Below, piece by piece: positions 8,572 through 22,224 of a DNA stretch of 64,000 bases. Below the pieces are notes generated by a model that was not told the origin of the DNA, made no database searches, and saw nothing but the letters and a program-made list of their open reading frames with translations. This DNA comes from Oscillospiraceae bacterium CM. GTDB taxonomy: Bacteria > Bacillota > Clostridia > Oscillospirales > Oscillospiraceae. The stretch lies in the NCBI GenBank assembly GCA_022870705.1, contig CP072107.1, positions 124,001-188,000 on the forward strand, in the 5' to 3' direction. Each line of letters opens with the position of its first letter. Positions within the stretch are counted from its first letter, which is position 1. A program made the position numbers and the translations under genes.

Positions 8572-8630
8572 ATAATAAAGGCACTCGGCAAACAGCCGAC
8601 ACTCTTTACAATGTCAAGGGGACGATTTGC

Positions 8631-8996
8631 ATGAAAAAAATAAACAATTTGATCGCCGTTAAGGTCACGCAGGCTGTCGGTTCCATGTGGTGTGCGTATC
8701 TCTTTTGCATCATTGCGCTCATATCCCTGCCGTCGGCTATTGCCTCGCATAATGTTTTAACGATTGTCTCCTGGGTGGCGCAGACGTTTTTGCAGTTGGT
8801 GCTCCTCTCCGTCATCCTGAAGGGACAAAATATTCAAGGAGAGCGGCTGGAAAGCGTCATCGCGCGCATTGATGACAACACAAGTAAAACCGAATTTGCC
8901 ATCGAACGCCTTGAGCATCTTGTCCGTCTGATAGAAAAGGAAGAAAAGGCACTTGTTGTTGAGGGAAAACGCATAGTGCGCAATGATCGCGCCTGA
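8631..8996 (+). CDS. Small two-helix membrane protein with C-terminal coiled coil
   Basis: 121 residues, no family name I can assign with certainty. Two hydrophobic helices (about 22-42 and 46-68) are followed by a charged heptad-like stretch (about 75-112). The WCAYLF, SLPSAIAS and WVAQTFLQLVLL segments resemble conserved uncharacterised membrane proteins found in Actinobacteria and Firmicutes. Good AGGGGA site before the ATG. It is monocistronic, with an unusual hairpin upstream and a strong terminator downstream. Function unknown. Confidence 0.75.
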   Translation: MKKINNLIAVKVTQAVGSMWCAYLFCIIALISLPSAIASHNVLTIVSWVAQTFLQLVLLSVILKGQNIQGERLESVIARIDDNTSKTEFAIERLEHLVRLIEKEEKALVVEGKRIVRNDRA

Positions 8997-9044
8997 CAGG
9001 GTAGTGTTCGGAAGCCTGACGCAACGGTCATAAAAGCAGAAGAC

Positions 9045-9074
9045 AAAAAGGATACGCCGCGGCGTATCCTTTTT
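9045..9074. terminator. Bidirectional terminator (8631 gene / uvrA)
   Basis: Fully self-complementary 30-bp element centred at 9059/9060, A-run on the left and T-run on the right, between convergent genes. Confidence 0.9.
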
Positions 9075-9091
9075 ATTATTATTTGCACTGC

Positions 9092-11920
<2,829 letters not shown>

Positions 11921-11959
11921 TAAAATTCCTCTTCTGTGATGCTGTGGCCGGCAAACGCG

Positions 11960-13303
11960 TTAATGAACGCCTGCCGCTGTATGTGCGGGCTGTTCCGAAA
12001 CAGCCGCGCCGGGAGCAGACACTTCCTGGATGCCCACAACGTCGGCAATACGCCCGGCATTTGAGATCATGAGCTTAATCCTGTTTTCCTGGTTGATTTT
12101 CGTTGCGCCCGGGTCGTAGTCGATAGCAACGATGTTGGAGTTGGGATAATCGTCCTTGAGCCGCCGGATCATCCCCTTGCCGACGACGTGGTTGGGCAGA
12201 CAGCCGAATGGCTGGGTGCAGACAATGTTGTTCGTCCCAGTGTGAATAAGCTCCAGCATTTCGGCGGTTAACAGCCAGCCCTCGCCCATTTTGTTGCCAT
12301 AGCCGAGATAGCCTTTGATGAGACGCTGCAGGTCGGAAAACCGGCCCATCGGGCGAAACGACGCCTGCGTTTTGACGGCGTCCACCATAATCTCCTGAAG
12401 ATCCTCAATATACCGCTGGAAGATGCCAACGATGAATTTTTTAAGCTGAGAGCCCTTATAGAGGTCAACGTCGACGGCGCGGTTGTTGATTTTAAAGATC
12501 ATGAAATCGGTGAGACCCGGCACAACAGGCTCGCAGCCCTCGGAGAGCAAAAATTCTTCAAGGCCGTTGTTGCCGAGCGGGGCGAACTTGACGTAAATCT
12601 CTCCAACGATGCCGACGCGTGTTTTCGGCGGCCCCTGCCGCTCGATTTTGGCATAGTCGGCGGCAATTTCCGTCATGATGCGGCGCATGTCCTTTTTTCC
12701 GAGACCGCGCCCTTCACCGAGCAGGGTCACGAGCCGGTCGGTCCAGTGTGTCGTGAGCTTATCGGTCACGCCCGGTATCACCTCATACGGCAGGCACTGA
12801 TTCCGCAGCCAGACGAGCAAGTCGCCGTAGATCATAACGGTGGCCAGCCGCCGGAGCGTTTTGAGCGGGATAGAGAAGCCGGGGTTTTTTTCAAGGCCCG
12901 ACAGATTGACGGAAACAACCGGTATGTAAGACAGCCCCGCTTTTTCAAGGGCTTTGCGCAGGAGATGAATGTAGTTAGACGCGCGGCAGCCGCCGCCCGT
13001 TTGGGTGATGAGCAGGCCGACCTTGTGCGTGTCATATTTCCCGCTTTTGACGGCGTCAATCAGCTGGCCGATGACGAGCAGAGCTGGGTAGCACGTGTCG
13101 TTATGGACGTATTTGAGCCCGGTGTCAACAATGCCGCGGTGCGTCGTCGTCAGCATGTCAATCTTATAACCATCAAGCTCAAAAACCTTCTTCATCATCG
13201 TGAACGTGACGGGCAGCATTTGCGGCATGAGAAGTGTGTAGTCTTTTTTCATCTCCTTTGTGAAAAGAAGACGGCCTGTTTTGTCGTATGTCAGTGTTGC
13301 CAT
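11960..13303 (-). CDS. 2-hydroxyacyl-CoA dehydratase (HgdB/D-component)-like protein
   Basis: 447 residues from ATG 13303, which has GGAG seven bases upstream; a second in-frame ATG at 13315 has no site in range. Motifs DTCYPALLVIGQL, GGGCRASNYIHLLRKALEKAG and QPFGCLPNHVVGKGM give the spaced cysteines that hold an iron-sulfur cluster in the HgdB-like family. In many Firmicutes this is the C-terminal domain of a single protein of about 1400 residues whose N-terminal part is the activase. Here the two halves are separate genes 12 bases apart. The real substrate of this widespread pair is unknown. Confidence 0.85.
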   Translation of the reverse strand: MATLTYDKTGRLLFTKEMKKDYTLLMPQMLPVTFTMMKKVFELDGYKIDMLTTTHRGIVDTGLKYVHNDTCYPALLVIGQLIDAVKSGKYDTHKVGLLITQTGGGCRASNYIHLLRKALEKAGLSYIPVVSVNLSGLEKNPGFSIPLKTLRRLATVMIYGDLLVWLRNQCLPYEVIPGVTDKLTTHWTDRLVTLLGEGRGLGKKDMRRIMTEIAADYAKIERQGPPKTRVGIVGEIYVKFAPLGNNGLEEFLLSEGCEPVVPGLTDFMIFKINNRAVDVDLYKGSQLKKFIVGIFQRYIEDLQEIMVDAVKTQASFRPMGRFSDLQRLIKGYLGYGNKMGEGWLLTAEMLELIHTGTNNIVCTQPFGCLPNHVVGKGMIRRLKDDYPNSNIVAIDYDPGATKINQENRIKLMISNAGRIADVVGIQEVSAPGAAVSEQPAHTAAGVH

Positions 13304-13315
13304 AATATTCTCCAT

Positions 13316-16267
13316 TTAAGCCTTCGGGCTTGCATTGTCTTTATCCCGCGACGCCATTGCGGCGATGAGGCTGCGGATGCGGATTCGGACGGCGCCGAGG
13401 TTTGAAATATCGTCAATTTTAATCTGCGTGTAGAGCTTGCCGCCTGATTCCAGAATGCTGCGGAGTTCGTCGGTCGTGATGGCGTCTGTCCCGCAGCCGA
13501 AGGAGACGAGCTGGATCATCTGCATGTCAGGCTGCTGGGTGATATAGCGCGCGGCATTGTACATGCGCGCATGATATGTCCACTGGTTGAGGACGCGGCG
13601 GCTCTCTTTTTTCAGGATATGTGAGATGGCGTCTTCCGTTATGAGGACGAGCCCGAACGAGGTGATGAGCGTATCAATGCCGTGGTTAATTTCCGGGTCG
13701 ACATGATACGGCCGCCCAGCCACAACAATGATTGGCTTGTTATTGGCCCGGGCATAGGCAATGGCATTTTCGCCCTCGGCGATGATGGCGCGGCGGTAAT
13801 CGTCATACGCCACATAAGCTGCGCGGGCAGCCAGTTTCGTCTCGTTTTTCCGAATGCCGAAGTTTTCTAAAAAGTATTCGGCGGCCTTTTCAACAAAACC
13901 CTTTTTCTTATGCAGGCCAAAGTAAGGATAGAGAAAACGGGCGTTTTTCAGTCGGGGCATGTTGGCGGCCAGGAGCTCGGGGTAATAGGCCACGACAGGG
14001 CAGTTATAATGGTTGTCGCTCTTCCCCTCGTCGAAATTATACGGCATGCAGGGGTAAAAAATTGTCTCGACACCCATATCCAGCAGGTTTTCAATGTGCC
14101 CGTGCATGAGCTTGGCCGGATAACAGACCGTATCCGACGGGATCGTGCGCTGACCCTTGATATAAAGCGTGCGCGACGACTCCGGCGACAAGACGACCTC
14201 AAAATTGAGCTGTGTCAAGAATGCAAACCAAAACGGCAGATTTTCATATATGTTCAGGCCGAAGGGGATGCCGATTGTGCCGCGTGCGCCAGTGCCGGCC
14301 CCTTTGCCGTTTAAGGCGCGCAGGAAATCGTACTTCCATTTCATCAGATTCGGCTCGGACACCTTTTGAAGGCCAAGGGGCTTTGAGCAGCGGTTACCGG
14401 AAATAAAGCGGCGGCCGCCGTCAAACGTATTGATCGTCATGCTGCAGCGGTTTGTACAGCCCTGGCAGGTGGTTGGCTTTGACGTATGGACAAAGTGGGT
14501 TAGCGCTGCCGCGTCAAGCAGCGTTGAGGGCGCGCTTGGCGCATCCATTGCCGAGAGGGCGGCGCCGTAGGCCCCCATGAGACCCGCAATTGTCGGCCGT
14601 GTAACATTGCGGCCGATTTCGCGCTCAAAGCCGCGTAGGACGGCGTCATTCAAAAAGGTGCCGCCCTGAACGACGATGCTTTGCCCCAAATCGTCCGCGC
14701 TGGCAGCGCGGATGACCTTATAAACAGCGTTTTTGACGATGGAGATGGAGAGCCCCGCCGAAATGGCCTCGACGGACGCGCCCTCCTTCTGCGCCTGTTT
14801 GACGCTCGAGTTCATAAAAACGGTGCAGCGGGAGCCGAGATTGACGGGCGCCGGGTCGAACAGGCCGAGCGCGGCAAAATCGGCGATGGCGTATCCAAGG
14901 GCGCTGGCAAATGTCTCGATAAAGCTGCCGCAGCCGGATGAGCAGGCCTCGTTGAGCATGATGCTGTCAACGGCACCGCCGTGGATTTTAAAGCACTTGA
15001 CGTCCTGCCCGCCGATATCGAGGATAAAATCAACGTTGGGGTTAAAATGGCGCGCCGCGCGGAAATGCGCCATCGTCTCAACGAGCCCGAGGTCAACGCC
15101 GAAGGCGTTTTTGATGAGGTCCTCGCCATAGCCGGTTACAGCGCTCGAGCGGATGGTGACGCGGCTGCCAAAACGGCTGTAAATGTTCGCAAGCTGCTGT
15201 TTGACGATGGCAACGGGGTCACCCTTGTTCGAGCCGTAGTAGCTGAATAAAATGCCGCCGTTTTCCGCAATGAGCACAAGCTTCGTCGTCGTGCTGCCGG
15301 CGTCGATACCCAGATAAGCGCCGCCGGTGTATGTATCAGCATCAACGGTTGTCGGTGCGGCTTGAGCATGGCGCGCGGTGAAATCGTTATATTCCTCCTG
15401 GGTGACGAACAGAGGTTCCATCACGTCCGTCAGCGTCGTCGCCTGCTGCGAGCTTTCCAGTAGACGGAGCAGCTCTTCGAAGGAGGTCATGCGCGTCATA
15501 TCGGCTAAGAGCGCCGCGCCGAGGGCGGCAAAGCAGTCGGCGTTCTCCGGAAAGACGGCGTGTTTGTCGTCAAGGGTCAGCGTCTCAACAAAACGGCGGC
15601 GAAGACCATGCAGAAAGGTCAGCGGCCCGCCGAGAAAAACAATTTTTCCGGTGAGCTCGCGCCCCTGCGTCAGCCCGGCAACCGTCTGGTCAACGACGGC
15701 CTGAAAAATGGAGGCGGCAATATCCTCACGCCGCCCACCCTGATTGAGGATGGGCTGTATGTCCGACTTGGCGAAGACACCGCAGCGCGACGCGATCGGA
15801 TAAATTTTTTCATATTGCAGCGACAGCGCGTCAAGCTCCGAAACGGTGACGTTTAAAAGTGTCGCCATCTGGTCAATAAACGCGCCGGTGCCACCCGCGC
15901 AGGAGCCGTTCATCCGCTCTTCAAGGCTGCCGCCGAAAAAGATGATTTTCGCGTCCTCGCCGCCAAGCTCAATGACAGCGTCGGTATTCGGTATGTACGT
16001 TCGGACGGCGGCTGCCGTGGCATAGACCTCTTGGGCAAATCGGATGCCGGAAGCCTTCGCGACGCCAAGCCCGGCAGAGCCGGTGATGACGGCATCGACA
16101 GGCTGCCCGGCAAGGATTGGTGCAGCCGACAGCAGCTGCTCGGCCGCCTTCTCGCGCACTTTTGAAAAATGCCGCTCATATGCCCTGAATACAAGGGTGT
16201 TCCGGTCGTCCAAAACGACCGTTTTAACCGTCGTGCTGCCGATATCGATTCCAATTTTATAACCCAT
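13316..16267 (-). CDS. Acyl-CoA dehydratase activase, double ASKHA ATPase with DUF2229
   Basis: 983 residues. Two BadF/BcrA/HgdC-type ATPase domains: GIDIGSTTVKTV at 5-16 with NGSCAGGTGAF, and LGIDAGSTTTKLV near 318 with NEACSSGCGSF. The SCAGG and SCGS-type cysteines fit the subunit-bridging 4Fe-4S cluster. After about residue 640 comes a cysteine motif (CQGCTNRCSM) and a DUF2229 region. Activases of this family use ATP to push a low-potential electron into a dehydratase. The downstream gene is the likely partner. GGTGGG precedes the ATG. Confidence 0.9.
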   Translation of the reverse strand: MGYKIGIDIGSTTVKTVVLDDRNTLVFRAYERHFSKVREKAAEQLLSAAPILAGQPVDAVITGSAGLGVAKASGIRFAQEVYATAAAVRTYIPNTDAVIELGGEDAKIIFFGGSLEERMNGSCAGGTGAFIDQMATLLNVTVSELDALSLQYEKIYPIASRCGVFAKSDIQPILNQGGRREDIAASIFQAVVDQTVAGLTQGRELTGKIVFLGGPLTFLHGLRRRFVETLTLDDKHAVFPENADCFAALGAALLADMTRMTSFEELLRLLESSQQATTLTDVMEPLFVTQEEYNDFTARHAQAAPTTVDADTYTGGAYLGIDAGSTTTKLVLIAENGGILFSYYGSNKGDPVAIVKQQLANIYSRFGSRVTIRSSAVTGYGEDLIKNAFGVDLGLVETMAHFRAARHFNPNVDFILDIGGQDVKCFKIHGGAVDSIMLNEACSSGCGSFIETFASALGYAIADFAALGLFDPAPVNLGSRCTVFMNSSVKQAQKEGASVEAISAGLSISIVKNAVYKVIRAASADDLGQSIVVQGGTFLNDAVLRGFEREIGRNVTRPTIAGLMGAYGAALSAMDAPSAPSTLLDAAALTHFVHTSKPTTCQGCTNRCSMTINTFDGGRRFISGNRCSKPLGLQKVSEPNLMKWKYDFLRALNGKGAGTGARGTIGIPFGLNIYENLPFWFAFLTQLNFEVVLSPESSRTLYIKGQRTIPSDTVCYPAKLMHGHIENLLDMGVETIFYPCMPYNFDEGKSDNHYNCPVVAYYPELLAANMPRLKNARFLYPYFGLHKKKGFVEKAAEYFLENFGIRKNETKLAARAAYVAYDDYRRAIIAEGENAIAYARANNKPIIVVAGRPYHVDPEINHGIDTLITSFGLVLITEDAISHILKKESRRVLNQWTYHARMYNAARYITQQPDMQMIQLVSFGCGTDAITTDELRSILESGGKLYTQIKIDDISNLGAVRIRIRSLIAAMASRDKDNASPKA

Positions 16268-16361
16268 AAACCCACCTTAGACAAAACCACTGCCCTGCAC
16301 ATGGCCGGGCGGCGATGGCGATCTTTAAATTAGAGGTTTGAAGTAAATTGCGTTAAAGATG

Positions 16362-16390
16362 ATTATACATCTAAAACGGAGAAAATTCAA
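16362..16390 (-). promoter_or_regulatory. Promoter of the activase operon
   Basis: Minus strand TTGAAT (16385-16390), 17-bp spacer, TATAAT (16362-16367). Confidence 0.7.
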
Positions 16391-16421
16391 CATTTCTGCG
16401 TGATTTGTTTTACCAAAAATA

Positions 16422-16450
16422 TTGAAGGAGTCGCTATTGAATGATATAAT
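16422..16450 (+). promoter_or_regulatory. Promoter of pyrE
   Basis: TTGAAG (16422-16427), 17-bp spacer, TATAAT (16445-16450), about 100 bases before the start. The leader holds only a weak GCCG/CGGC hairpin near 16500; no PyrR-type attenuator is evident. Confidence 0.7.
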
Positions 16451-16557
16451 ATTTTCTACCCGAATAAAAGTGGGTGAATTTAGTAGATTTACAAGTTGAT
16501 GCCGTCACCAGAGCGGCACAAGGATGTTCATAGGATATTGAACGACGGGGGAATAAG

Positions 16558-17211
16558 ATGAGTCGGGAAAAGGAATTCATTGATTTTATGATGGGAGCGG
16601 GCGTTTTAACTTTTGGAGATTTTCAAACAAAAAGCGGCCGTCGGACACCATATTTTATCAATACAGGAAATTATAAAACAGGCGCACAATTATCAAAGCT
16701 CGGCGATTATTACGCCGACTGCATTGTCCGAAGCGGCGAGCGGTTTGACGCCCTGTTCGGGCCAGCCTACAAAGGCATTCCACTTGTAGCGGCGGCAGCG
16801 TCTTCCCTATACCGCAATCATGGGCTTGATATCCCTTACTGCTTTAACAGAAAAGAAGCCAAAGACCACGGGGAGGGCGGCGTCATCGTTGGCTATCAGC
16901 CGAAAGACGGGGATAAAATTGCCGTTATTGAAGACGTTGTCACGGCGGGAACGGCTGTGCGCGAGAGTGTGGCACTGCTCACAAAAACGGCGGATATCAC
17001 CATTTCGGCGCTCTACGTGTCAGTCGACAGGATGGAACGGGGTACGGGCAGCCTGTCGGCCCTGGACGAGCTGCGCACAGCGCTTCACATCAACGTCTAT
17101 CCTATTATAACGGTTCTGGACATGCTTGGCACGCTGCCGGAAGGCGATGCGCGCGGCACGGCGATCGGACAGTATTTGGCGGAGTATGGAGCAAAACGGG
17201 TGGACGCATGA
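16558..17211 (+). CDS. pyrE: Orotate phosphoribosyltransferase
   Basis: 217 residues. The PRPP-binding signature VIEDVVTAGTAVRES is near 121-135, and GPAYKGIPLVAA and FNRKEAKDHGEGG are OPRTase substrate-loop motifs. It converts orotate and PRPP to orotidine monophosphate in pyrimidine synthesis. Other pyr genes are absent from the window. The stop overlaps the radC start by four bases (ATGA). Confidence 0.96.
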   Translation: MSREKEFIDFMMGAGVLTFGDFQTKSGRRTPYFINTGNYKTGAQLSKLGDYYADCIVRSGERFDALFGPAYKGIPLVAAAASSLYRNHGLDIPYCFNRKEAKDHGEGGVIVGYQPKDGDKIAVIEDVVTAGTAVRESVALLTKTADITISALYVSVDRMERGTGSLSALDELRTALHINVYPIITVLDMLGTLPEGDARGTAIGQYLAEYGAKRVDA

Positions 17212-17882
17212 ATATCCATGACGGACACAGGGGGCGGATGAAACGGCGTTTTCTTCAGCATGGCATGGAGAACTTTGATGACCACAATGTGCTGGAGTTG
17301 CTTTTGTTTTACGCACTGCCGCGTGGTGACGTCAACCCGATCGCCCATGCCTTAGTCGATAAATTCGGGTCGATATCGGCTGTTTTCGATGCGCCCTTGG
17401 ACGAGCTTGTCAAGGTGCCGGGTATCGGCAAAAATACGGCGCTTTTTTTAAAGCTGATTCCGCAGGTCAGCCGACGCTATCTCATGTCCCGCTCGAGCTT
17501 TGACGATATTCTTGACACGACAAAAAAGGCGGGGGAATATCTTCTGCCGCGATTCTACGCCGAACGAGACGAAATCGTCTACATGATCTGTTTGGACGCC
17601 AAGTGCAAGGTGTTAAATTGCAAGCTTCTGTTCCGGGGCAGCGTCAACTCGGCGCATGTCAGTGTGCGAAAAATCGTGGAAAACGCCCTTCTATACAATT
17701 CAACGAGCGTTATTATCGCCCATAATCACACGAGCGGCATCGCGCTGCCCTCGCAGGAGGACAAGGCGACGACAAAGCGGATCGAAGAGGCGCTGCGCGC
17801 TGTTGATGTTGTTCTGGCTGACCACATCATTGTCGCCGATGACGACTTTGTTTCACTGGCAGACAACGGTTTTTTCAGATAA
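17208..17882 (+). CDS. radC: RadC family protein (JAB/MPN metalloprotease-like)
   Basis: 224 residues. An N-terminal helix-hairpin-helix (VPGIGKNTALF, near 67-77) precedes a JAB domain whose metal motif is HNHTSG at 172-177 followed by SQED. The usual motif is HNHPSG, so proline is replaced by threonine here while both histidines and the aspartate remain. The molecular role of RadC is still unsettled despite its DNA-repair name. Co-translated with pyrE. Confidence 0.93.
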   Translation: MNIHDGHRGRMKRRFLQHGMENFDDHNVLELLLFYALPRGDVNPIAHALVDKFGSISAVFDAPLDELVKVPGIGKNTALFLKLIPQVSRRYLMSRSSFDDILDTTKKAGEYLLPRFYAERDEIVYMICLDAKCKVLNCKLLFRGSVNSAHVSVRKIVENALLYNSTSVIIAHNHTSGIALPSQEDKATTKRIEEALRAVDVVLADHIIVADDDFVSLADNGFFR

Positions 17883-17919
17883 TTGAAGGCGCGTATCAAT
17901 ATGACATGGGGTAAATGCG

Positions 17920-18702
17920 GTGGAGATTGAAATACAGGAATTAATTCGTATTGCGCGGCTGGCAGGCGCGGCGATCCGTGCGCTCCGGGAAAAAAACGCG
18001 CTGACGGAAGAGTTGAAATATGGTTATGAGCTCGTGACAAATGCCGACCTGTTGTCAAACGAGATTATTAAAAACGAGATTTTTAAGCTATATCCGGATC
18101 ATGAAATCCTGTCCGAGGAAGACGTCGAGCGCAGCGAGGAGCTTATTAAGCCGACGTGGATTATTGACCCCATTGACGGCACCGTTAACTATGCCAACGG
18201 CCATATGATGGCAGCCGTTTCAATTGCTTTCGCCGATAACAGAACAGTTCGCGCCGGTGTTGTCTATAATCCGTTTTTAGATGAGCTGTTTTACGCCGCC
18301 GAAAAGACCGGCGCTTTTTTAAACGGCCAGAGAATTAAAGTCAAGGACGTATCGGCGCTCAACACGTGTCTTGTGGCTACCGGCTTTCCATATGTCAAGG
18401 ACGATGCCGAAGAGATCACGGCACGTTTAGGACGCGTGTGGCCGCGCGTCCGTGATATTCGGCGGCTCGGCTCGGCTGCGCTTGATATCTGCTGGGTTGC
18501 CTGCTCCCGCCTGCAGGGGTATTATGAGGGGCAGCTGAATGCGTGGGACGTCGCCGCGGCTAAGCTCATCGCCCGTGAGGCGGGGGCGGCTGTCGGGTAT
18601 TTCAAGGAGGGGGATGGCGATGTGCCGGACGACATCCGCTGTAAGAATCTGATTGTGTCAAGCCCCGGCATTTTTAAGGAACTGAAAAGCCTTTTGGTAT
18701 AG
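17920..18702 (+). CDS. Inositol monophosphatase family protein
   Basis: 260 residues, GTG start behind a GGGG site. Metal motifs of the family are complete: EEDVE near 66, DPIDGT at 83-88, and WDVAAAKLIAREAG from 209. These Mg-dependent enzymes remove phosphate from inositol phosphates, fructose bisphosphate or 3'-phosphoadenosine phosphates; sequence does not choose between them. 37 bases after radC and on the same strand. Confidence 0.92.
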   Translation: MEIEIQELIRIARLAGAAIRALREKNALTEELKYGYELVTNADLLSNEIIKNEIFKLYPDHEILSEEDVERSEELIKPTWIIDPIDGTVNYANGHMMAAVSIAFADNRTVRAGVVYNPFLDELFYAAEKTGAFLNGQRIKVKDVSALNTCLVATGFPYVKDDAEEITARLGRVWPRVRDIRRLGSAALDICWVACSRLQGYYEGQLNAWDVAAAKLIAREAGAAVGYFKEGDGDVPDDIRCKNLIVSSPGIFKELKSLLV

Positions 18703-18774
18703 ACAAAGAGAGCTATTGCAATCGCCCCCACGAAAACAACGACCAGTCCAATCAGAATAATTTCGAGGTATTAC

Positions 18775-20745
<1,971 letters not shown>

Positions 20746-20749
20746 AAAT

Positions 20750-20776
20750 AAAACCCCCGACACTGTCGGGGGTTTT
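20750..20776. terminator. Bidirectional terminator (uvrB / DUF2225 gene)
   Basis: Stem of 13 bp, AAAACCCCCGACA / TGTCGGGGGTTTT, very short loop, followed by GTTT and preceded by an A-rich run. Confidence 0.92.
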
Positions 20777-20783
20777 GTTTGTC

Positions 20784-22010
20784 TTATCGCTGGGCTGCGG
20801 CGGTCTCTCGGATTTCATATATCCGCTTTTCTGCGTGGTTTTTTAAAACGGGTGTCCCGTGGGTGTTGGCTTTGGCCTTGCTGAAAAAGGCGATTGCGTT
20901 TTTCAGGTCGTTTTGCTTCAAATACAGTTCGCCTATAAGAATGCAGACCTGCTGCTCCTGATTTGGCGAGATGCCAAGCTTTTCATAAGCGTAGAGATAA
21001 TTTTCCAGAGCTTTGGCGGCAGTCGCATTTTCCATAACGGCATCTCCCGCGTCCTGATAGACGCGGCTGAGCTTGTACAGCAATTTTCCGGCTACAAGCT
21101 GATATTTGACGAAACTGATAGGCGCGCAAAAGAGGGCCAGATAATACGCAGCAAACACCAGGTTCGTGTCCTTGGCGGCTTTGAAATCAAGCGCTGAGCC
21201 GTCCTTGACTGCGCCGAGCTCACGCAAGATGTCCTGCCTCGATTTATCGGGAAGATCAAAAACGTCCGGCAAGGCGCTGTACAAGCAGTGTGGGCACGTT
21301 AAAACCTCGTGATACAGCGGCTCAATGCCCTTGTAATGGCTGCGCATATCGTCATCCGTCGACGCTAAAACAAGCTTTGACGGGCGGATAACCGATGCCG
21401 AAAAGCTGTTTTTGCAGATTGGGCAGGTATATGATTTGTTCATCAGGAAAGCGGCTTCCTGCCGCTCAAGCGGCAGGGCATAGCTGCCGTGACCGTTGGG
21501 AAACAGTTGGAAGGTGCCTTGAAGTAACGGCTTGCGCGGCTGTCCCGGTGCGTCTGCTGCTGGCGGCGGATCGGCCGGAGCAGCGCTTTGCTCGGCTGAT
21601 TTTTTACTGCGCTGCTGGGCACCGTACTGCATCAGCAGGGATTTGTTTGTATCGCTGGCCTGGTCAAGGCGGATGCAGAGATCTTTAATAAGCTCAAAAG
21701 CCAGCGCCGGTTCATTTTGTATAAAGTCGACGGCTGTTTTTTTTTCAATTGGCAGAATGATGGCTTCGGAGAGCGCCACGGTGGCAAATTGTGCCTTCTT
21801 GTCACATAAGAGTGCCGGGTCGGCAAAAAGGTCACCCGTCCCGAGCGTTGAAATCAAGTCGGACCCCGAAACTTTGCCGCCTGAATATATACCCACTTCG
21901 CCCTTCACAACGACAAACATGATATTGCCGGAGCCGTTGCCGGTGATGACTGCGCCCTTCGGACATTTTTTGATGCGGGAAAAATCGTTGATCGCCCCGA
22001 GGTTAATCAA
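20784..22010 (-). CDS. Cyclic nucleotide-binding domain protein with DUF2225
   Basis: 408 residues from TTG 22010, which has a GGGGG site seven bases upstream. The longer frame to 22100 would run through the proS terminator, so I reject it. Residues about 10-110 form a CAP-type sensor domain (NGSGNIMFVVVKGEVGIYSGG, GDLFADPALL). From about 190 there is a zinc-type DUF2225 region (YTCPICKNSF, then HEVLTCPHCLYSAL), followed by TPR-like helices to the end. There is no DNA-binding domain. Proteins of this kind occur in Clostridia; the role is unknown, though a cyclic-nucleotide-gated scaffold is plausible. Confidence 0.8.
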   Translation of the reverse strand: MINLGAINDFSRIKKCPKGAVITGNGSGNIMFVVVKGEVGIYSGGKVSGSDLISTLGTGDLFADPALLCDKKAQFATVALSEAIILPIEKKTAVDFIQNEPALAFELIKDLCIRLDQASDTNKSLLMQYGAQQRSKKSAEQSAAPADPPPAADAPGQPRKPLLQGTFQLFPNGHGSYALPLERQEAAFLMNKSYTCPICKNSFSASVIRPSKLVLASTDDDMRSHYKGIEPLYHEVLTCPHCLYSALPDVFDLPDKSRQDILRELGAVKDGSALDFKAAKDTNLVFAAYYLALFCAPISFVKYQLVAGKLLYKLSRVYQDAGDAVMENATAAKALENYLYAYEKLGISPNQEQQVCILIGELYLKQNDLKNAIAFFSKAKANTHGTPVLKNHAEKRIYEIRETAAAQR

Positions 22011-22029
22011 AAAAACACCCCCATTAAAT

Positions 22030-22068
22030 GATAAAAGCTGCGTGCCTGAAAAAGGCGCGCAGCGATAA
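22030..22068 (-). terminator. Terminator of proS
   Basis: Minus-strand hairpin GCTGCG-C-GCC / GGC-A-CGCAGC with a T-rich loop, then TTTTATC. It lies 3' of proS and inside the overlong frame of the next gene. Confidence 0.7.
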
Positions 22069-22224
22069 AGGCGCGTCCTCTTCGGCGGCCCGGCTGTCAT
22101 GGCTAAAAGCTTTAGACCCGTGGCTTTGCGTCACCGGCTTTCGCCGGGTTTGCCGTTTTCGGAGTGAGAACGGATAAACTATAATACATGTTTCGAGATA
22201 ATTCAACAGTTTTGTCAAAAATTC

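Larger units (their letters stand above)
8227..8630. other. 404-base divergent intergenic region with two palindromes
   Basis: Holds the minus-strand promoter of the wall enzyme, a 16-bp perfect palindrome at 8369-8384 (ATATTGCATGCAATAT), a small hairpin at 8506-8519 and the 22-bp hairpin at 8518-8564 that overlaps the promoter of the gene at 8631. I see no open frame with a ribosome binding site and no known riboswitch. Confidence 0.7.

Noticed and set aside
18715-18770. Minus-strand hydrophobic reading (like [20 protein letters not shown]) in the gap before uvrB
   Set aside because: No start codon or ribosome binding site, and the frame runs on into the antisense of the phosphatase gene. 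It might be a gene fossil, but nothing else supports it.
22011-22100. N-terminal extension of the cyclic-nucleotide-domain protein
   Set aside because: The added 30 codons run across the proS terminator and lack a ribosome binding site, whereas TTG 22010 has GGGGG upstream.
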